Shown here one piece after another: positions 53,260 to 61,980 of a DNA stretch of 64,000 bases. How positions within the stretch are numbered: the stretch's first letter is position 1; each line of letters starts with the position of its first letter. Below the pieces are notes generated by a model. It ran no database searches. It worked only from the letters and a program-made list of their open reading frames with translations, and was not told the origin of the DNA. Both the position numbers and the translations under genes were made by a program. Source of the DNA: Variovorax paradoxus (GTDB taxonomy: Bacteria > Pseudomonadota > Gammaproteobacteria > Burkholderiales > Burkholderiaceae_C); the NCBI RefSeq assembly GCF_030815855.1, contig NZ_JAUSXG010000001.1, positions 930,001-994,000 on the forward strand, given 5' to 3'.

Positions 53260-54303
53260 TTATGCAGAATGTTGGGCGGGCATGGCGGCGCCGTCGCTGC
53301 GGGGCAGCCAGAGGGCGTCGGTGAAATAGCGTTCGCGCAGCATCACAACCAGCAGCGCGCGCTTGTGCGGCAGGTCGAACTCCTTCACCTTCGCGTAGCC
53401 GGACTTGTCGAGGTTGCGGATCTGCTGCACGTGGTCGATGCGCGGCTCACCGACCGCACGTTGCGTGCGCGGGTCGCACAGGAAGATGTAGTGCGAGATG
53501 GATGTGAGCCATGCGGTGGCGAAGGCCCTGCCGCGGAACGCGGGCTCGCCGATCAGCACGTGCCAGCCGCGGTCGTGGTCGTCCACGTCGTAGAACGGTG
53601 CGATGCGGCTTTCCTTGGCCCAGTACATCTCGAAGTAGCCGAAGGGCTCGCCGTCGAGGCAGGCGATCATTGAATACATGTGCGGGTCGCGGTCGATCGC
53701 CGAGAGGTATTGGCGGTGCTTGTCGAGATCGCCTTCTTCCTCCCAGATCACGGCCACGTCGGGGTCGTTCATCCAGCGGTTGAACATCGCAAGGTCGGCC
53801 TCGAAATCGAAGCTGCGGAACGAGAAGGTCTTGCCGAGCCAGGGAATGAAGCGCTGGTAGAGCACGCCGCGCGGCTTGGGCGGGCGCACGGGGTGGCGCT
53901 TGCCGTGGGTCAGCGCGTACTGCAGCGCCATGGGCGCGTGCACGGTCGGCAGCCAGAGAGAAGGCTGCTGCCACAGCATGTCGCGGCAGGCGCGGGCATG
54001 GCCGCCTTCGGCCTGCAGCAGCACGCCGGCCCGCACGAGCGCCGCGGCCGGGTGGCTCGGGGCCACGGCGAGGCTCTTGCTCGAGGGGCGGTATTCGAAC
54101 GCGCCTTCGAGCGCCGCGAGCAGATGGCCCGTGGAGGCAGCGCTGCCGTCTACCCAATCGAGCGTGGCGCCCGACGCGCCCTGGCCGATCTTCCAGAGCG
54201 AGCGCGTGCCGTCCTGCGTGTTGCGCACACCGAGCGTTTCGCCCTCGCGCATGACCGCGTGCGGCATGCCGTCCGCATAGGAGACATAGGGAGTGGACGT
54301 CAT
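53260..54303 (-). CDS. IucB/AlcB-like siderophore N-acyltransferase
   Basis: A 347-residue protein. The C-terminal 180 residues form the siderophore acetyltransferase GNAT domain: FNRWMNDPDVAVIWEEEGDL, EPFGYFEMYWAKE, GWHVLIGEPAFRGRAFA, and EPRIDHVQQIRNLDKSGY. The N-terminal 150 residues are the less conserved extension common in this group. Such enzymes acetylate, or more generally acylate, the N-hydroxy amine of hydroxyornithine or hydroxylysine. The ATG overlaps the stop of the N-formyltransferase gene by four bases (ATGA), so two competing or complementary acyl donors are encoded back to back. The acyl group is inferred. Confidence 0.88.
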   Translation of the reverse strand: MTSTPYVSYADGMPHAVMREGETLGVRNTQDGTRSLWKIGQGASGATLDWVDGSAASTGHLLAALEGAFEYRPSSKSLAVAPSHPAAALVRAGVLLQAEGGHARACRDMLWQQPSLWLPTVHAPMALQYALTHGKRHPVRPPKPRGVLYQRFIPWLGKTFSFRSFDFEADLAMFNRWMNDPDVAVIWEEEGDLDKHRQYLSAIDRDPHMYSMIACLDGEPFGYFEMYWAKESRIAPFYDVDDHDRGWHVLIGEPAFRGRAFATAWLTSISHYIFLCDPRTQRAVGEPRIDHVQQIRNLDKSGYAKVKEFDLPHKRALLVVMLRERYFTDALWLPRSDGAAMPAQHSA

Positions 54304-55151
54304 GCGGTTCTTTCGATGATCGGTTGCCATTGCTGCGCGAGCAGGGCCAAGCCCTCGTGCAAGGCGGGGAAGAGGCTGAGGTTGAAGTTGTTCCAGCGCA
54401 GCTCGAGGATGGTGTCCTCGGGGTCGATGGTGGTGCGCAGCGCGTCGTGGATCACCTCGCCGGAGTCGATGCCGTTGTCGACGTAGTGCAGCGAAGCGCC
54501 CGTCTTGCAGAGCGGCGGCACGGCCACGCTTTCCATCGTTTGCCAGTCCACGACCTTGCGGCCCTGCGCGCCATGCAGCGCATCGAGCGTGGCGTAGGCG
54601 CCGCGGCGTTCGTACGGGGATTCGATGCGGGTGATGCCCGGATGGATGTTGACGATCTTGCGGTGGAACGGCGCGCCGGGCCGCACCAGTTCGTCGAGGA
54701 TCACGAGCAGCCCGTCGAGCACGACGATGTCGGCCTGCAGCGTCAGCAGCTTGTCGAGCAACGTGCGCTCGAAGCGGCTCTTGCCGGCCACGCGGTCGGC
54801 CGAGTCCAGCGGCAGTCGCCGGTATTCGGAAGGCACCGAGTGGAAGATGTCGGTGAGCCTCTTGCCTTGCGCCTTCAGGCCGGCCGGGAAGATCCATTTC
54901 TTCTCGGGCTGGCACGAGAAGCCGTAGTCCTGCAGCGCGGCCTGGTCGCGCGGCGAGCCCGGGTCGTCGTCGATCACGATGCCTTCGAGCGAATAGGCGT
55001 CGCCCAGCGGCGTTTCGTCGAGCGCCTTGGCCAGGGACTCGAGCGGGGAGGCCATGTAGCGCTGCCCCCCTTTGTACGCAATGTGCTGGCCGGCCTTGTC
55101 GGCGGCGGCATTTCTCAAAGACAGGATGTAGACGAGCTTGGCCTTGGACAT
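54300..55151 (-). CDS. N5-hydroxyornithine formyltransferase (PvdF-like)
   Basis: A 283-residue protein from the ATG at 55151. It has the formyl-tetrahydrofolate transferase core: VLDGLLVILDEL, then KIVNIHPGITRIESPYERRG with the catalytic-type Asn-x-His motif, and LHYVDNGIDSGEVI with the conserved Asp. It should transfer formyl from N10-formyl-tetrahydrofolate to N5-hydroxyornithine. The frame opens upstream to 55256, but that start would run into the FhuF-like gene. The stop overlaps the N-acyltransferase ATG. It is the second gene of the FhuF-like, formyltransferase, acyltransferase, monooxygenase operon. Confidence 0.9.
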   Translation of the reverse strand: MSKAKLVYILSLRNAAADKAGQHIAYKGGQRYMASPLESLAKALDETPLGDAYSLEGIVIDDDPGSPRDQAALQDYGFSCQPEKKWIFPAGLKAQGKRLTDIFHSVPSEYRRLPLDSADRVAGKSRFERTLLDKLLTLQADIVVLDGLLVILDELVRPGAPFHRKIVNIHPGITRIESPYERRGAYATLDALHGAQGRKVVDWQTMESVAVPPLCKTGASLHYVDNGIDSGEVIHDALRTTIDPEDTILELRWNNFNLSLFPALHEGLALLAQQWQPIIERTA

Positions 55152-55200
55152 AGGTGTGGAATGGATGGATAGATGGAAGACGGAATGGCCGGCAATCTGT

Positions 55201-55947
55201 TCACCCGAGGCCGCGATGCTCAGGCGCGAGCGGGCAGGCGTTGCAGTGGTGCTCATACGGCAGCAGGTAATTCAGGCAGCACTCGCGGTGCAGCTTCACG
55301 GGATGGATGCGCTGGCGGCCGTAAAGCGGGTTGGCGCCAAGTTCGTTCGGCCATGTGGCGCTGTGCAGCAACTGCTGCCGGTCGAGCGAGATCAACGGTG
55401 CGCCGCCGGTGGCGGCCAATGCGTGTTCGGCCAGGTCGAACACCGGCTCCATCAGCCGCACCGTGTTGCTCCAGAGAATCTTGGGTGCGAGCCGCGTCAG
55501 GCTGCAGAGCGCCTCGAAGAGCGGGGCAAGGTGCTGCCAGAGCAGCGGGCCATAGCGCTCCGCCGTGTCGGCCCCATGCCGCGATCGGCCCATGTGCCGG
55601 ATGTGAAAGCCGAGCGGTCCGCCATGCGCGTCCAGCCGCACCCAGGTGTGTTCCGCCGCAATGGGGAACACGTGCTGCAGCATGCTGGCCGCGGCCATCA
55701 CCGGCGGCAGCAGCATCGCGATGTATTCGAGGCTCCAGGCGGAAGCGACGGCGCGCAGGTCCGCGCCGTCCGTACCGTCAGCGCCTCTGTAGCGTGCATT
55801 GCGCCTCAGCACGTCGGCGAGCGGCGCGGGCGATCGCACAAGGTCCGCCACGCGCACCGCGCCGGCCGGCAGCGTGTCCGTGTACTGCAGCTTCTCGCCA
55901 TGCACGGCCAGCTCGCCCGGGAACAGGGGCGCGAGCAGCGGGATCAT
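55201..55947 (-). CDS. FhuF-like ferric-siderophore reductase
   Basis: A 248-residue cytoplasmic protein. Its end carries ECCLNYLLPYEHHCNACPLA, the Cys-Cys-x10-Cys-x2-Cys pattern that binds the [2Fe-2S] cluster in FhuF reductases. The mid-region (TWVRLDAHGGPLGFHIRH) fits the family. It should reduce Fe(III) in the imported hydroxamate complex so that iron is released. The ATG at 55947 has an AAGG-type ribosome-binding sequence, while an in-frame ATG at 56004 would add 19 residues. It is the first gene of the hydroxamate operon and diverges from the exporter gene. The 127-185-bp spacer shows no recognisable Fur box. Confidence 0.88.
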   Translation of the reverse strand: MIPLLAPLFPGELAVHGEKLQYTDTLPAGAVRVADLVRSPAPLADVLRRNARYRGADGTDGADLRAVASAWSLEYIAMLLPPVMAAASMLQHVFPIAAEHTWVRLDAHGGPLGFHIRHMGRSRHGADTAERYGPLLWQHLAPLFEALCSLTRLAPKILWSNTVRLMEPVFDLAEHALAATGGAPLISLDRQQLLHSATWPNELGANPLYGRQRIHPVKLHRECCLNYLLPYEHHCNACPLAPEHRGLG

Positions 55948-56131
55948 GGGTCGGCCTTCGGCAAGCGCATCCCTGCAAGACGGATTCGCGCGGCGGCTGT
56001 TCATTCGGCGCCCCGCTGAACATTGCCACGGCTCAACCGTCTAGGCAGTAGGTGGCACGAAGCCACCGGGGCTGTGCCACGCGGCATGGTCGTTTCCCAG
56101 CTGTCGCCCCCGGGGCGGAAAGAGCCTTTGC

Positions 56132-57823
56132 ATGACAACCACCACCGCAGGCAATGGCGCCGAAATCGGGCGCCTGCTGAAACCCTTTCTTCCGTGGATA
56201 TTGCTGTCCGCGGTCACGGGCATCAGCGCCGGTGCCGCCACGGTCGCGCTGCTCGGCACCATCAACCGGGTGCTCAACCAGCCGGGCGGACTGGCGGGTG
56301 GGCTGCTGCTGACTTTCATCGGCCTGTGCGGCGTGGCGCTGTTCGGGCGCATGGCGTCCGACGTGTCGACCAACTTCGTCGGCCAGCGCCTGGTGGCCCA
56401 GGTGCGCAAGAGCCTGGCGCAGAAGATTCTTGCGGCGCCCATCGATGCGCTGGAGCGCTACCGCACGCACCGCCTCATGCCGGTGCTGTCGCAGGACGTG
56501 GACATGATCAGCGACGTGGCCTTCGCGCTGTCGGGCATGCTGATTGCGATTGCCGTGGCGCTGGGCTGCCTGAGCTACCTCGCGTTTCTGTCATTGCCGT
56601 TGTTTGGCCTGATGCTGGTGGCGCTGGTGATCGGCATCACGGTGCAGCTGATGGCGCAGATCCGCGGCGAGGCGGGCTTCTGGAAAGCGCGCGAGCAGGA
56701 AGACCAGCTGCACAAGGCCTACCGCGCCATCAGCGAAGGCGCGAAGGAACTGCGCATGCACCGCACGCGCCGCACGCGCATGTTCTCGGGCCAGATCGAG
56801 CGCATCGTCGACACCATCCGCGTGGTGAACGGGCGCGCCATCAACACCTATGTGATTGCAACGGCCTTCGGCTCGGCGCTGTTCTTCCTGCTGATCGCGC
56901 TGATCCTGGGCTGGGCGGCGTTCCGGCCGACCGAGCCCGCGGTGCTCAGCGGCTTCGTGCTGGTGTTGCTGTTTCTGAAGGGGCCGCTGGACCAGATCGC
57001 GCTCCTGCTGCCCGGCGTGGGCCGCGCCAAGGTCGCGTTCCAGCGCATCGGCGACCTCTCGGCGCGCTTTGCCACGCCCGAGCCGCACCTGCACCTGGAG
57101 CGCGCATCCAACGGCGTGATCCTGAAGCAGGAGATCGGCATGCGCGGCGTGCGCTATGCGTTCGATGCGCCCGAAGGCGGCGAGGCCTTCACGCTCGGGC
57201 CGATCGACCTCACGCTGCGGCGCGGTGAAATGGTGTTCGTCGTGGGCGACAACGGCTCCGGCAAGACCACGCTGATCAAGCTGCTGCTGGGCCTCTATGC
57301 GCCGCAGTCGGGCGATGTGCTGATCGACGGTTCGGCCGTGAAGCCCGAGGGCCGCGACGACTACCGCCAGCTCTTCACCACGGTGTTCTCCGACTTTTAC
57401 CTGTTCGAGGATCTCGTGGCCGGTGAAGAGAGAGAAGGCGGCGCGGGCATGGAAGTGCTGCCCGAAACAGCCCTGCCTTACCTGGAGCGGCTGGAAATCG
57501 CCCACAAGGTGAGCCTGAAGAACGGCGCGTTCAGCACCACCGACCTGTCGACCGGCCAGCGCAAGCGGCTGGCCCTGGTGCACGCGTACCTCGAAGGCCG
57601 CCCGGTGCTGGTGTTCGACGAATGGGCCGCCGACCAGGACCCGACCTTCCGCCATCTTTTCTACACCGAGCTGCTGCCCGAGTTGCGCGCCAAGGGTCAC
57701 CTGCTGGTGGTGATCTCGCACGACGACCGCTACTTCCACCTGGCCGACCGTGTGATCACGATGCGGTCAGGGCAGGTCGCGGAAGACAGGGTGCGCGAAT
57801 CGCGGGAAAGCCTCGCCGCGTGA
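56132..57823 (+). CDS. Cyclic-peptide/siderophore exporter, ABC half-transporter (PvdE/SyrD type)
   Basis: A 563-residue fusion of six membrane helices (residues 1-300; for example FLPWILLSAVTGISAGAATV) and an ATPase domain. Walker A is GDNGSGKTT near 372, the signature is LSTGQRKRL near 473, and Walker B is VLVFDEWAAD. The H-loop is VISHDDRYF. LSTGQ in place of LSGGQ is characteristic of the PvdE/SyrD group, which moves peptide siderophores or their precursors out of the cytoplasm. It should export the lipopeptide made by the neighbouring assembly line. A FecR-N-like small gene follows 9 bases later, behind a strong ribosome-binding sequence, and is likely co-transcribed. Confidence 0.92.
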   Translation: MTTTTAGNGAEIGRLLKPFLPWILLSAVTGISAGAATVALLGTINRVLNQPGGLAGGLLLTFIGLCGVALFGRMASDVSTNFVGQRLVAQVRKSLAQKILAAPIDALERYRTHRLMPVLSQDVDMISDVAFALSGMLIAIAVALGCLSYLAFLSLPLFGLMLVALVIGITVQLMAQIRGEAGFWKAREQEDQLHKAYRAISEGAKELRMHRTRRTRMFSGQIERIVDTIRVVNGRAINTYVIATAFGSALFFLLIALILGWAAFRPTEPAVLSGFVLVLLFLKGPLDQIALLLPGVGRAKVAFQRIGDLSARFATPEPHLHLERASNGVILKQEIGMRGVRYAFDAPEGGEAFTLGPIDLTLRRGEMVFVVGDNGSGKTTLIKLLLGLYAPQSGDVLIDGSAVKPEGRDDYRQLFTTVFSDFYLFEDLVAGEEREGGAGMEVLPETALPYLERLEIAHKVSLKNGAFSTTDLSTGQRKRLALVHAYLEGRPVLVFDEWAADQDPTFRHLFYTELLPELRAKGHLLVVISHDDRYFHLADRVITMRSGQVAEDRVRESRESLAA

Positions 57824-57832
57824 AGGAGGGGA

Positions 57833-58078
57833 ATGAAAGACAAGACGACCCGGCCAACCTGCGACGACCCCGCCTTCGACGTCGCATGGATGCTCTTCTG
57901 CACGCTGCATGACGCGCCTTCGCCGGAACGCGCCGAAGCGCTCGTCCGCTGGCTCGGCGTGCACCCCGGCAACATCTGCGCGCTGGACGACGTGCTGACC
58001 TTGTGGGCGCTGACCGGGGCTGCACTGGTCAAGCCATCGATGGAAGAGGCGCTGCGCGAAGAGAGGCAGCTGCAGTGA
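57833..58078 (+). CDS. FecR N-terminal-like (DUF4880-type) small protein downstream of the exporter
   Basis: An 81-residue protein behind a GGAGGGGA ribosome-binding sequence, 9 bases after the exporter stop. Its pattern (FDVAWMLFCTLHDAPSPERA, ALVRWLGVHPGN, ALDDVLTLWALTG) parallels the small protein after the first sigma factor: an N-terminal aromatic helix, a WL-x-P turn and a final LW helix. No membrane segment is present. It converges with the third such gene. It is a diverged member of the FecR-N fold and possibly a soluble sigma-factor ligand. Family assignment is tentative. Confidence 0.55.
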   Translation: MKDKTTRPTCDDPAFDVAWMLFCTLHDAPSPERAEALVRWLGVHPGNICALDDVLTLWALTGAALVKPSMEEALREERQLQ

Positions 58079-58097
58079 AGGCCGGCCGTGCGGCTGG

Positions 58098-58313
58098 CTA
58101 CTTTTGCAGGTTGCGCAATTCGGCCGCAATGCCGCCAAGGGCATCCCAGCGGCGCCGTGCTTCTTGGGCCGCTAAGGCGTGTTCCACCGACCTGCTGCGC
58201 CACCGGGCGAGGGCCAGGCGCGCGGCAACCGCGGTGTCTTGCGGCGCGCTTTCGCTTTCGACGACGAGCGCGAGCGCACGCTCGATAAGCTTTTCGTCCG
58301 GAGCGCTTGCCAC
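58098..58313 (-). CDS. FecR N-terminal-like (DUF4880) small protein after the second sigma factor
   Basis: A 71-residue protein from a GTG at 58313, 11 bases after the sigma-factor stop. The sequence (IERALALVVESESAPQDTAV, RLALARWRSRSVEHALAAQE, ARRRWDALG) fits the DUF4880 helix pattern well, including the RW..RS.EHA..A..A...WDAL signature of the FecR cytoplasmic domain. The membrane helix and periplasmic domain are missing; the gene simply stops. Sigma factor followed by FecR is the standard order, so this looks like a FecR reduced to its sigma-binding part. The GTG start has no strong ribosome-binding sequence and may be coupled to the sigma-factor gene. Confidence 0.65.
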   Translation of the reverse strand: MASAPDEKLIERALALVVESESAPQDTAVAARLALARWRSRSVEHALAAQEARRRWDALGGIAAELRNLQK

Positions 58314-58324
58314 GATGCGGAAGC

Positions 58325-58942
58325 TCAGGCGAAGTCTTCGGCCAGCTTCGCGTCGAAGCCCGCGCGGTTGGAGACGGTCGTCTGCTCGATCAGTTCCGAG
58401 CGCAGCGCGGCGAACACGCGCGAGCAGTCGATGGCGGCGCGCAGCAGATGCTTGGCCACCGCCATCTCGGTGATGCCGAGCTGCTGCGCGATCTCGGCGC
58501 GCGTATGGCCATAGGCGCGGAACAGCAGGAACACTTCGCGCCGACGGGGCGGCAGCGTTTCCAGCGTTTCGACCACGCGCGCCATCACCTGCTGCTGCGA
58601 CGCGATGTATTCGCAGGATGGAACCGTCTGGCGCGAACCGGCGCTGAAATGCGTGCTCACCCAGTCCTGCGCCACCTTGCGACGGCGCGCATCGTCCACG
58701 CACAGGTTGCGTGCCACGCGAAACAGAAGGGCCCGCGGCGACTCGATGCCGCCCGTGCCTTGCGCGCTGTCCGACGCCGCATCGATGCGGATGCCGTTGT
58801 TCATCTTGAGCGCGTGCGCATACACCCGCTCGAAGCTGGACTGCGCGATGTCCGCCGCGTAGTGGGGGTCCCGCAGGTCGCGCGTCAGCTGACGGCGCAA
58901 GTCCGCATAGTGAGCTACCAATTCCTGGACGAGGTCGCGCAT
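58325..58942 (-). CDS. Second ECF sigma factor, FecI-type
   Basis: A 205-residue protein. The ATG at 58942 follows GAGAAGG, so it is preferred over a TTG at 58960. Region 2: LRRQLTRDLRDPHYAADIAQ with SSFERVY. Region 4: LPPRRREVFLLFRAYGHTRA with EIAQQLGITEMAVAKHLLRA. It belongs to the same FecI group as the first sigma factor but is clearly divergent in sequence. Its promoter region contains a Fur-box-like palindrome about 90-110 bp upstream. It may transcribe the exporter, hydroxamate or receptor units; targets cannot be assigned by eye. A FecR-N-like small gene follows immediately. Confidence 0.88.
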   Translation of the reverse strand: MRDLVQELVAHYADLRRQLTRDLRDPHYAADIAQSSFERVYAHALKMNNGIRIDAASDSAQGTGGIESPRALLFRVARNLCVDDARRRKVAQDWVSTHFSAGSRQTVPSCEYIASQQQVMARVVETLETLPPRRREVFLLFRAYGHTRAEIAQQLGITEMAVAKHLLRAAIDCSRVFAALRSELIEQTTVSNRAGFDAKLAEDFA

Positions 58943-59027
58943 CCGATCGCCTTCTCGCAAGCATCCGCAGTGATGGTGGTTCCCGGGCCGGTCACCGCGC
59001 AGAGCGAAGGGGGTGACTCGGGTGGTT

Positions 59028-59049
59028 GAATAAGAATTATTCTTATTGA
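59028..59049 (-). promoter_or_regulatory. Fur-box-like palindrome upstream of the second sigma factor
   Basis: An AT-rich inverted repeat starts with GAATAAGAAT and ends with TCTTATTG, in the spacer between the glutathione-transferase stop and the sigma-factor start. The half-sites resemble the Fur consensus and stand out against the GC-rich surroundings. It points to iron control of the second sigma factor. Confidence 0.65.
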
Positions 59050-59185
59050 AGTGTAACCTTAACCGCGGCTGAACAAGGCGCGATAACGGTTCGGGAACCC
59101 CAGCTGCGTGCCTAGAAAAGACACTCGATCCAAAAATGAATAGTTCTGTTTTCGGATCGGGCGGCGGATGCGCCGCCGCCGGCGA

Positions 59186-59890
59186 TCAGCCCCGCTTCGG
59201 AATGGCCAGGCCGCGCGCGACGGCGGGGCGGGCAACGAAGGTTTCGAGCGTGCGCGCCACGTTCTTGAACTCGCCGAAGCCGACCAAGTCGCCCGCTTCG
59301 TAGAAGCCGACGAGGTTGCGCACCCACGGAAAAATGGCGATGTCCGCGATGGTGTAGCTGTCGCCCGCCACCCACTGGCTGCTTGCAAGGCGCTTGTCGA
59401 GCACGCCGAGCAACCGCTTCGATTCGGCCACATAGCGGTCGCGCGGGCGCTTGTCCTCGTAGTCCTTGCCGGCAAACTTGTTGAAGAAGCCGAGCTGGCC
59501 GAACATGGGGCCGATGCCGCCCATCTGGAACATCAGCCACTGAATGGTTTCGTAGCGGCCCGCGGCATCTTGCGGAATGAACTGGCCGGTCTTGTCGGCG
59601 AGGTAGAGAAGAATGGCACCCGATTCGAAAAGCGCGAGCGGCTTGCCGCCGGGTCCGTCAGGGTCGAGGATGGCGGGAATCTTGTTGTTCGGGTTGAGCG
59701 ACAGAAATTCCGGCGACATCTGATCGTTGGTTTCGAAGCTCACCAGGTGCGGCTCGTAGGGCAGGCCGGTTTCTTCCAGCATGATCGAAACCTTCACGCC
59801 GTTGGGCGTGGGCAGCGAATACAGCTGCAGCCGGTCGGGCTGGAGCGCGGGCCACTTCTGGGTGATGGGAAAGCTGGACAGGTCGGTCAT
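59186..59890 (-). CDS. Glutathione S-transferase family protein (YfcG/YghU-like)
   Basis: A 234-residue protein. The thioredoxin-like N-terminal domain has LYSLPTPNGVKVSIMLEETG, LSLNPNNKIPAILDPDG and ESGAILLYLADKTG, the pattern of Nu-class disulfide-bond oxidoreductases such as YfcG and YghU. The helical C-terminal domain contains MFQMGGIGPMFGQLGFF and VAGDSYTIADIAIFPWV. It probably acts as a glutathione-dependent disulfide reductase or peroxidase in the cytoplasm. It lies 45 bases after a PhnD-like gene on the same strand and may be co-transcribed, although the functions are not obviously linked. It is not part of the siderophore locus. Confidence 0.88.
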   Translation of the reverse strand: MTDLSSFPITQKWPALQPDRLQLYSLPTPNGVKVSIMLEETGLPYEPHLVSFETNDQMSPEFLSLNPNNKIPAILDPDGPGGKPLALFESGAILLYLADKTGQFIPQDAAGRYETIQWLMFQMGGIGPMFGQLGFFNKFAGKDYEDKRPRDRYVAESKRLLGVLDKRLASSQWVAGDSYTIADIAIFPWVRNLVGFYEAGDLVGFGEFKNVARTLETFVARPAVARGLAIPKRG

Positions 59891-59935
59891 GGGTGAATCA
59901 GGAAAGCGGAGTTGGGGACGCCGCGCCTTCCGGTT

Positions 59936-60823
59936 TCAGATACCGAGCCAGGTCATCAAGGCTGCCTCGACGTCGGCGGAGGGTGCGGCGAAGCCAGTGT
60001 AGGTCGATGTTGCGAGCGCGCGCTTGCCGGCGTCGCTTTGAGCCAGTCCCAGCAGGGCTTCGCGCGCGGCGGCGGCGGTGGCGGCATCGAGCTTGCGCGA
60101 CACCAGCCATTGCTTGATGGGCACCGCGCGCGATTCCGCGCAGACGTTGCCGCCGCCGTCCTTCCAGGTCTTGATCACGCCCGACGAGGCCGTGGCGCCG
60201 TAGGCAACGAAGCCGTTCTGGACGTAGAAAGGAATGGCGTCCTGGTAGCGTGTGTTGGTGAGCTTGAGCGAAGCGGGCTGCACGCTTTGCTCGCGCAGCA
60301 TGGCGCGCGTGATCACCGAGGTGATCGAATCCGCGTCGGGCATCACGAGGCCCTTGCCGGCGGTGCTCTTCCAGTCGGAGATGGGCTGCGGCTCCTTGCA
60401 CAGCAGCGACACCTTGTACGCGGTAAAGCCGCTCGTCCAGGCCAGCGTCTGATAGCGGCCGCTCTTGACGGCTTCGAGCGCCACATGGGCCGGATGGATG
60501 AACGCCAGGTCGACCTGCTGTTCCTTCAGGGCTTCGCGCGCACTGTTGTACGAGATCAACACCTTGATGGTCACGGGCTGCTTCAGCGCCTTGCTCAGCA
60601 CCTCGGCAATGGGCTCGAAGCGGGGTGCAATCTGGCTTTCGGTGACCTGGTAGGTCACGCCTTCGGTCACGCCGATGACCAGCGCATGGGCCGGCGCGCC
60701 CGCGGCCAGCAGCAGCGCCGCCGCCGAGACGGCAAGGCCGAGCGGGCGCGGCTTGCGGGTGCGGCGCGCAGTGGCGGCGCGCCCATCGAGTTCGTCGGAG
60801 CGGGGAGTGGCTGTGATGTACAT
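59936..60823 (-). CDS. PhnD-like periplasmic phosphate/phosphonate-type binding protein
   Basis: A 295-residue protein from the ATG at 60823; a GTG at 60871 is in the same frame. After a basic start, a signal segment (LGLAVSAAALLLAAGAPAHA) leads into a PhnD-type binding fold: GVTYQVTESQIAPRFEPIAE, ISYNSAREALKEQQVDLAFI, HPAHVALEAVKSGRYQTLAW, and VMPDADSITSVITRAML. Homologues bind phosphonates, phosphite or unrelated anions. No permease or ATPase gene is adjacent, so the ligand and transporter are unknown. It could be a stand-alone sensor-type binding protein. Confidence 0.82.
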   Translation of the reverse strand: MYITATPRSDELDGRAATARRTRKPRPLGLAVSAAALLLAAGAPAHALVIGVTEGVTYQVTESQIAPRFEPIAEVLSKALKQPVTIKVLISYNSAREALKEQQVDLAFIHPAHVALEAVKSGRYQTLAWTSGFTAYKVSLLCKEPQPISDWKSTAGKGLVMPDADSITSVITRAMLREQSVQPASLKLTNTRYQDAIPFYVQNGFVAYGATASSGVIKTWKDGGGNVCAESRAVPIKQWLVSRKLDAATAAAAREALLGLAQSDAGKRALATSTYTGFAAPSADVEAALMTWLGI

Positions 60824-60931
60824 CAAAAGATCATATGTGGCCTTGGCGCGGCCGCCGATGATCGCAAGCACCTATGCGCGCGGCGCCCGGCCCATGGCAT
60901 GCATCGCGGGGCCTCGGCGCGGGGAGATGTT

Positions 60932-61771
60932 TCAGAACCGCGCCTTGAGGAAGGCCGACGGCCCGTGCAGCTTGACCTTGACCCGCGTTTCCGCGGTGCT
61001 GCTTTCGCGCGCCAGGTCGATGTTGGTGACGCCGTAGGCCAGCACCAGGCCGACGTTCTTCACCGGGAACCACTCCATGCCCGCACTGGCGTTGTAGATG
61101 TTGCCGTGAAAGCGCCCACCGCCCTTGCGCACGCCCGAGAGGTCGGCAAAGAGGCGCAGATCCGGGTTGATGGCATGCCGCACGCCGACTTCGAGCAAGG
61201 GCGCAATCGCGTCGTCGCTCGCGTCCTCGTTCAACCGGCCGATCCGTCCGTTGACCGCCACGTTGGCGTTCGCGCCGACGTTGATGCGGTAGTAGGCCGC
61301 GCCCGCGCCGAGGCCGAACACCGTATTGCCCGAGCCCAGCCACCACTTGTACGAAAGCTTGGCGAAGTCGAGCTTCACGTTGAGGCTGGCGTTGCCGAGG
61401 GCATTGAACGTGCCGAAGCCGCCAAGGGATTCGCTGCCGCCGGCTTGACCGAAGTAGTCGCGCTTGTAGCGGTAGTAGTCGAAAGAGATGCCGTGGCTGT
61501 CGCCGATCAAGAGGTCGGCCGTGACGCGCGGCATGGTCACCCGGCCGGGCTCGAGGTCGCGCGTTCGCAGCGCACCGTAGGGCGAGCTGACGGAGGCATT
61601 GAACTTGGGATCGGCGCTGAAGGCTCCCACCGAGAAGCTGAAGCGGTCCAAGGCGGGCGACGGTTCAGCCCAGGCCGGTGCGTGGGCGAAGAGCAATCCG
61701 GCACCGGCCAGTGTGCCCAGCGTTGTCAAACGTGCGGTATGGGCGAGCGGGCGGGAGCGAGGCAACAGCAT
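60932..61771 (-). CDS. Small outer-membrane beta-barrel protein
   Basis: A 279-residue protein. The ATG at 61771 has an AAGGA ribosome-binding sequence, so the ATG at 61792 was not used. A signal peptide (TTLGTLAGAGLLFAHAPAWA) is followed by amphipathic strands rich in aromatic and glycine residues, such as GISFDYYRYKRDYFGQAG, KLSYKWWLGSGNTVFGLGAG and AGMEWFPVKNVGLVLAYGVT, ending in FLKARF. The terminal Phe and strand pattern suggest an 8- to 10-stranded outer-membrane barrel. It precedes the PhnD-like gene on the same strand by 108 bases. The specific function is not recognised. Confidence 0.75.
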   Translation of the reverse strand: MLLPRSRPLAHTARLTTLGTLAGAGLLFAHAPAWAEPSPALDRFSFSVGAFSADPKFNASVSSPYGALRTRDLEPGRVTMPRVTADLLIGDSHGISFDYYRYKRDYFGQAGGSESLGGFGTFNALGNASLNVKLDFAKLSYKWWLGSGNTVFGLGAGAAYYRINVGANANVAVNGRIGRLNEDASDDAIAPLLEVGVRHAINPDLRLFADLSGVRKGGGRFHGNIYNASAGMEWFPVKNVGLVLAYGVTNIDLARESSTAETRVKVKLHGPSAFLKARF

Positions 61772-61980
61772 GAAAGGTCCTTGGGAAGGCAAAAAAATAC
61801 CTCGGGCCCGACACGCAATTTCTATGCGCGCGGTGCTTCCGGGTGGGGCTCCCTTTTGATGACCGACAAGTTAATAGGGCACATGCCAAAAACCCATGCG
61901 CTGATTGCCGCTGTGCTTGTAGGACGGTGTCGATCCGGGCGTTTGCGCACCTGAAAAAGTATTCAAGCTAAGCTTTGAAG

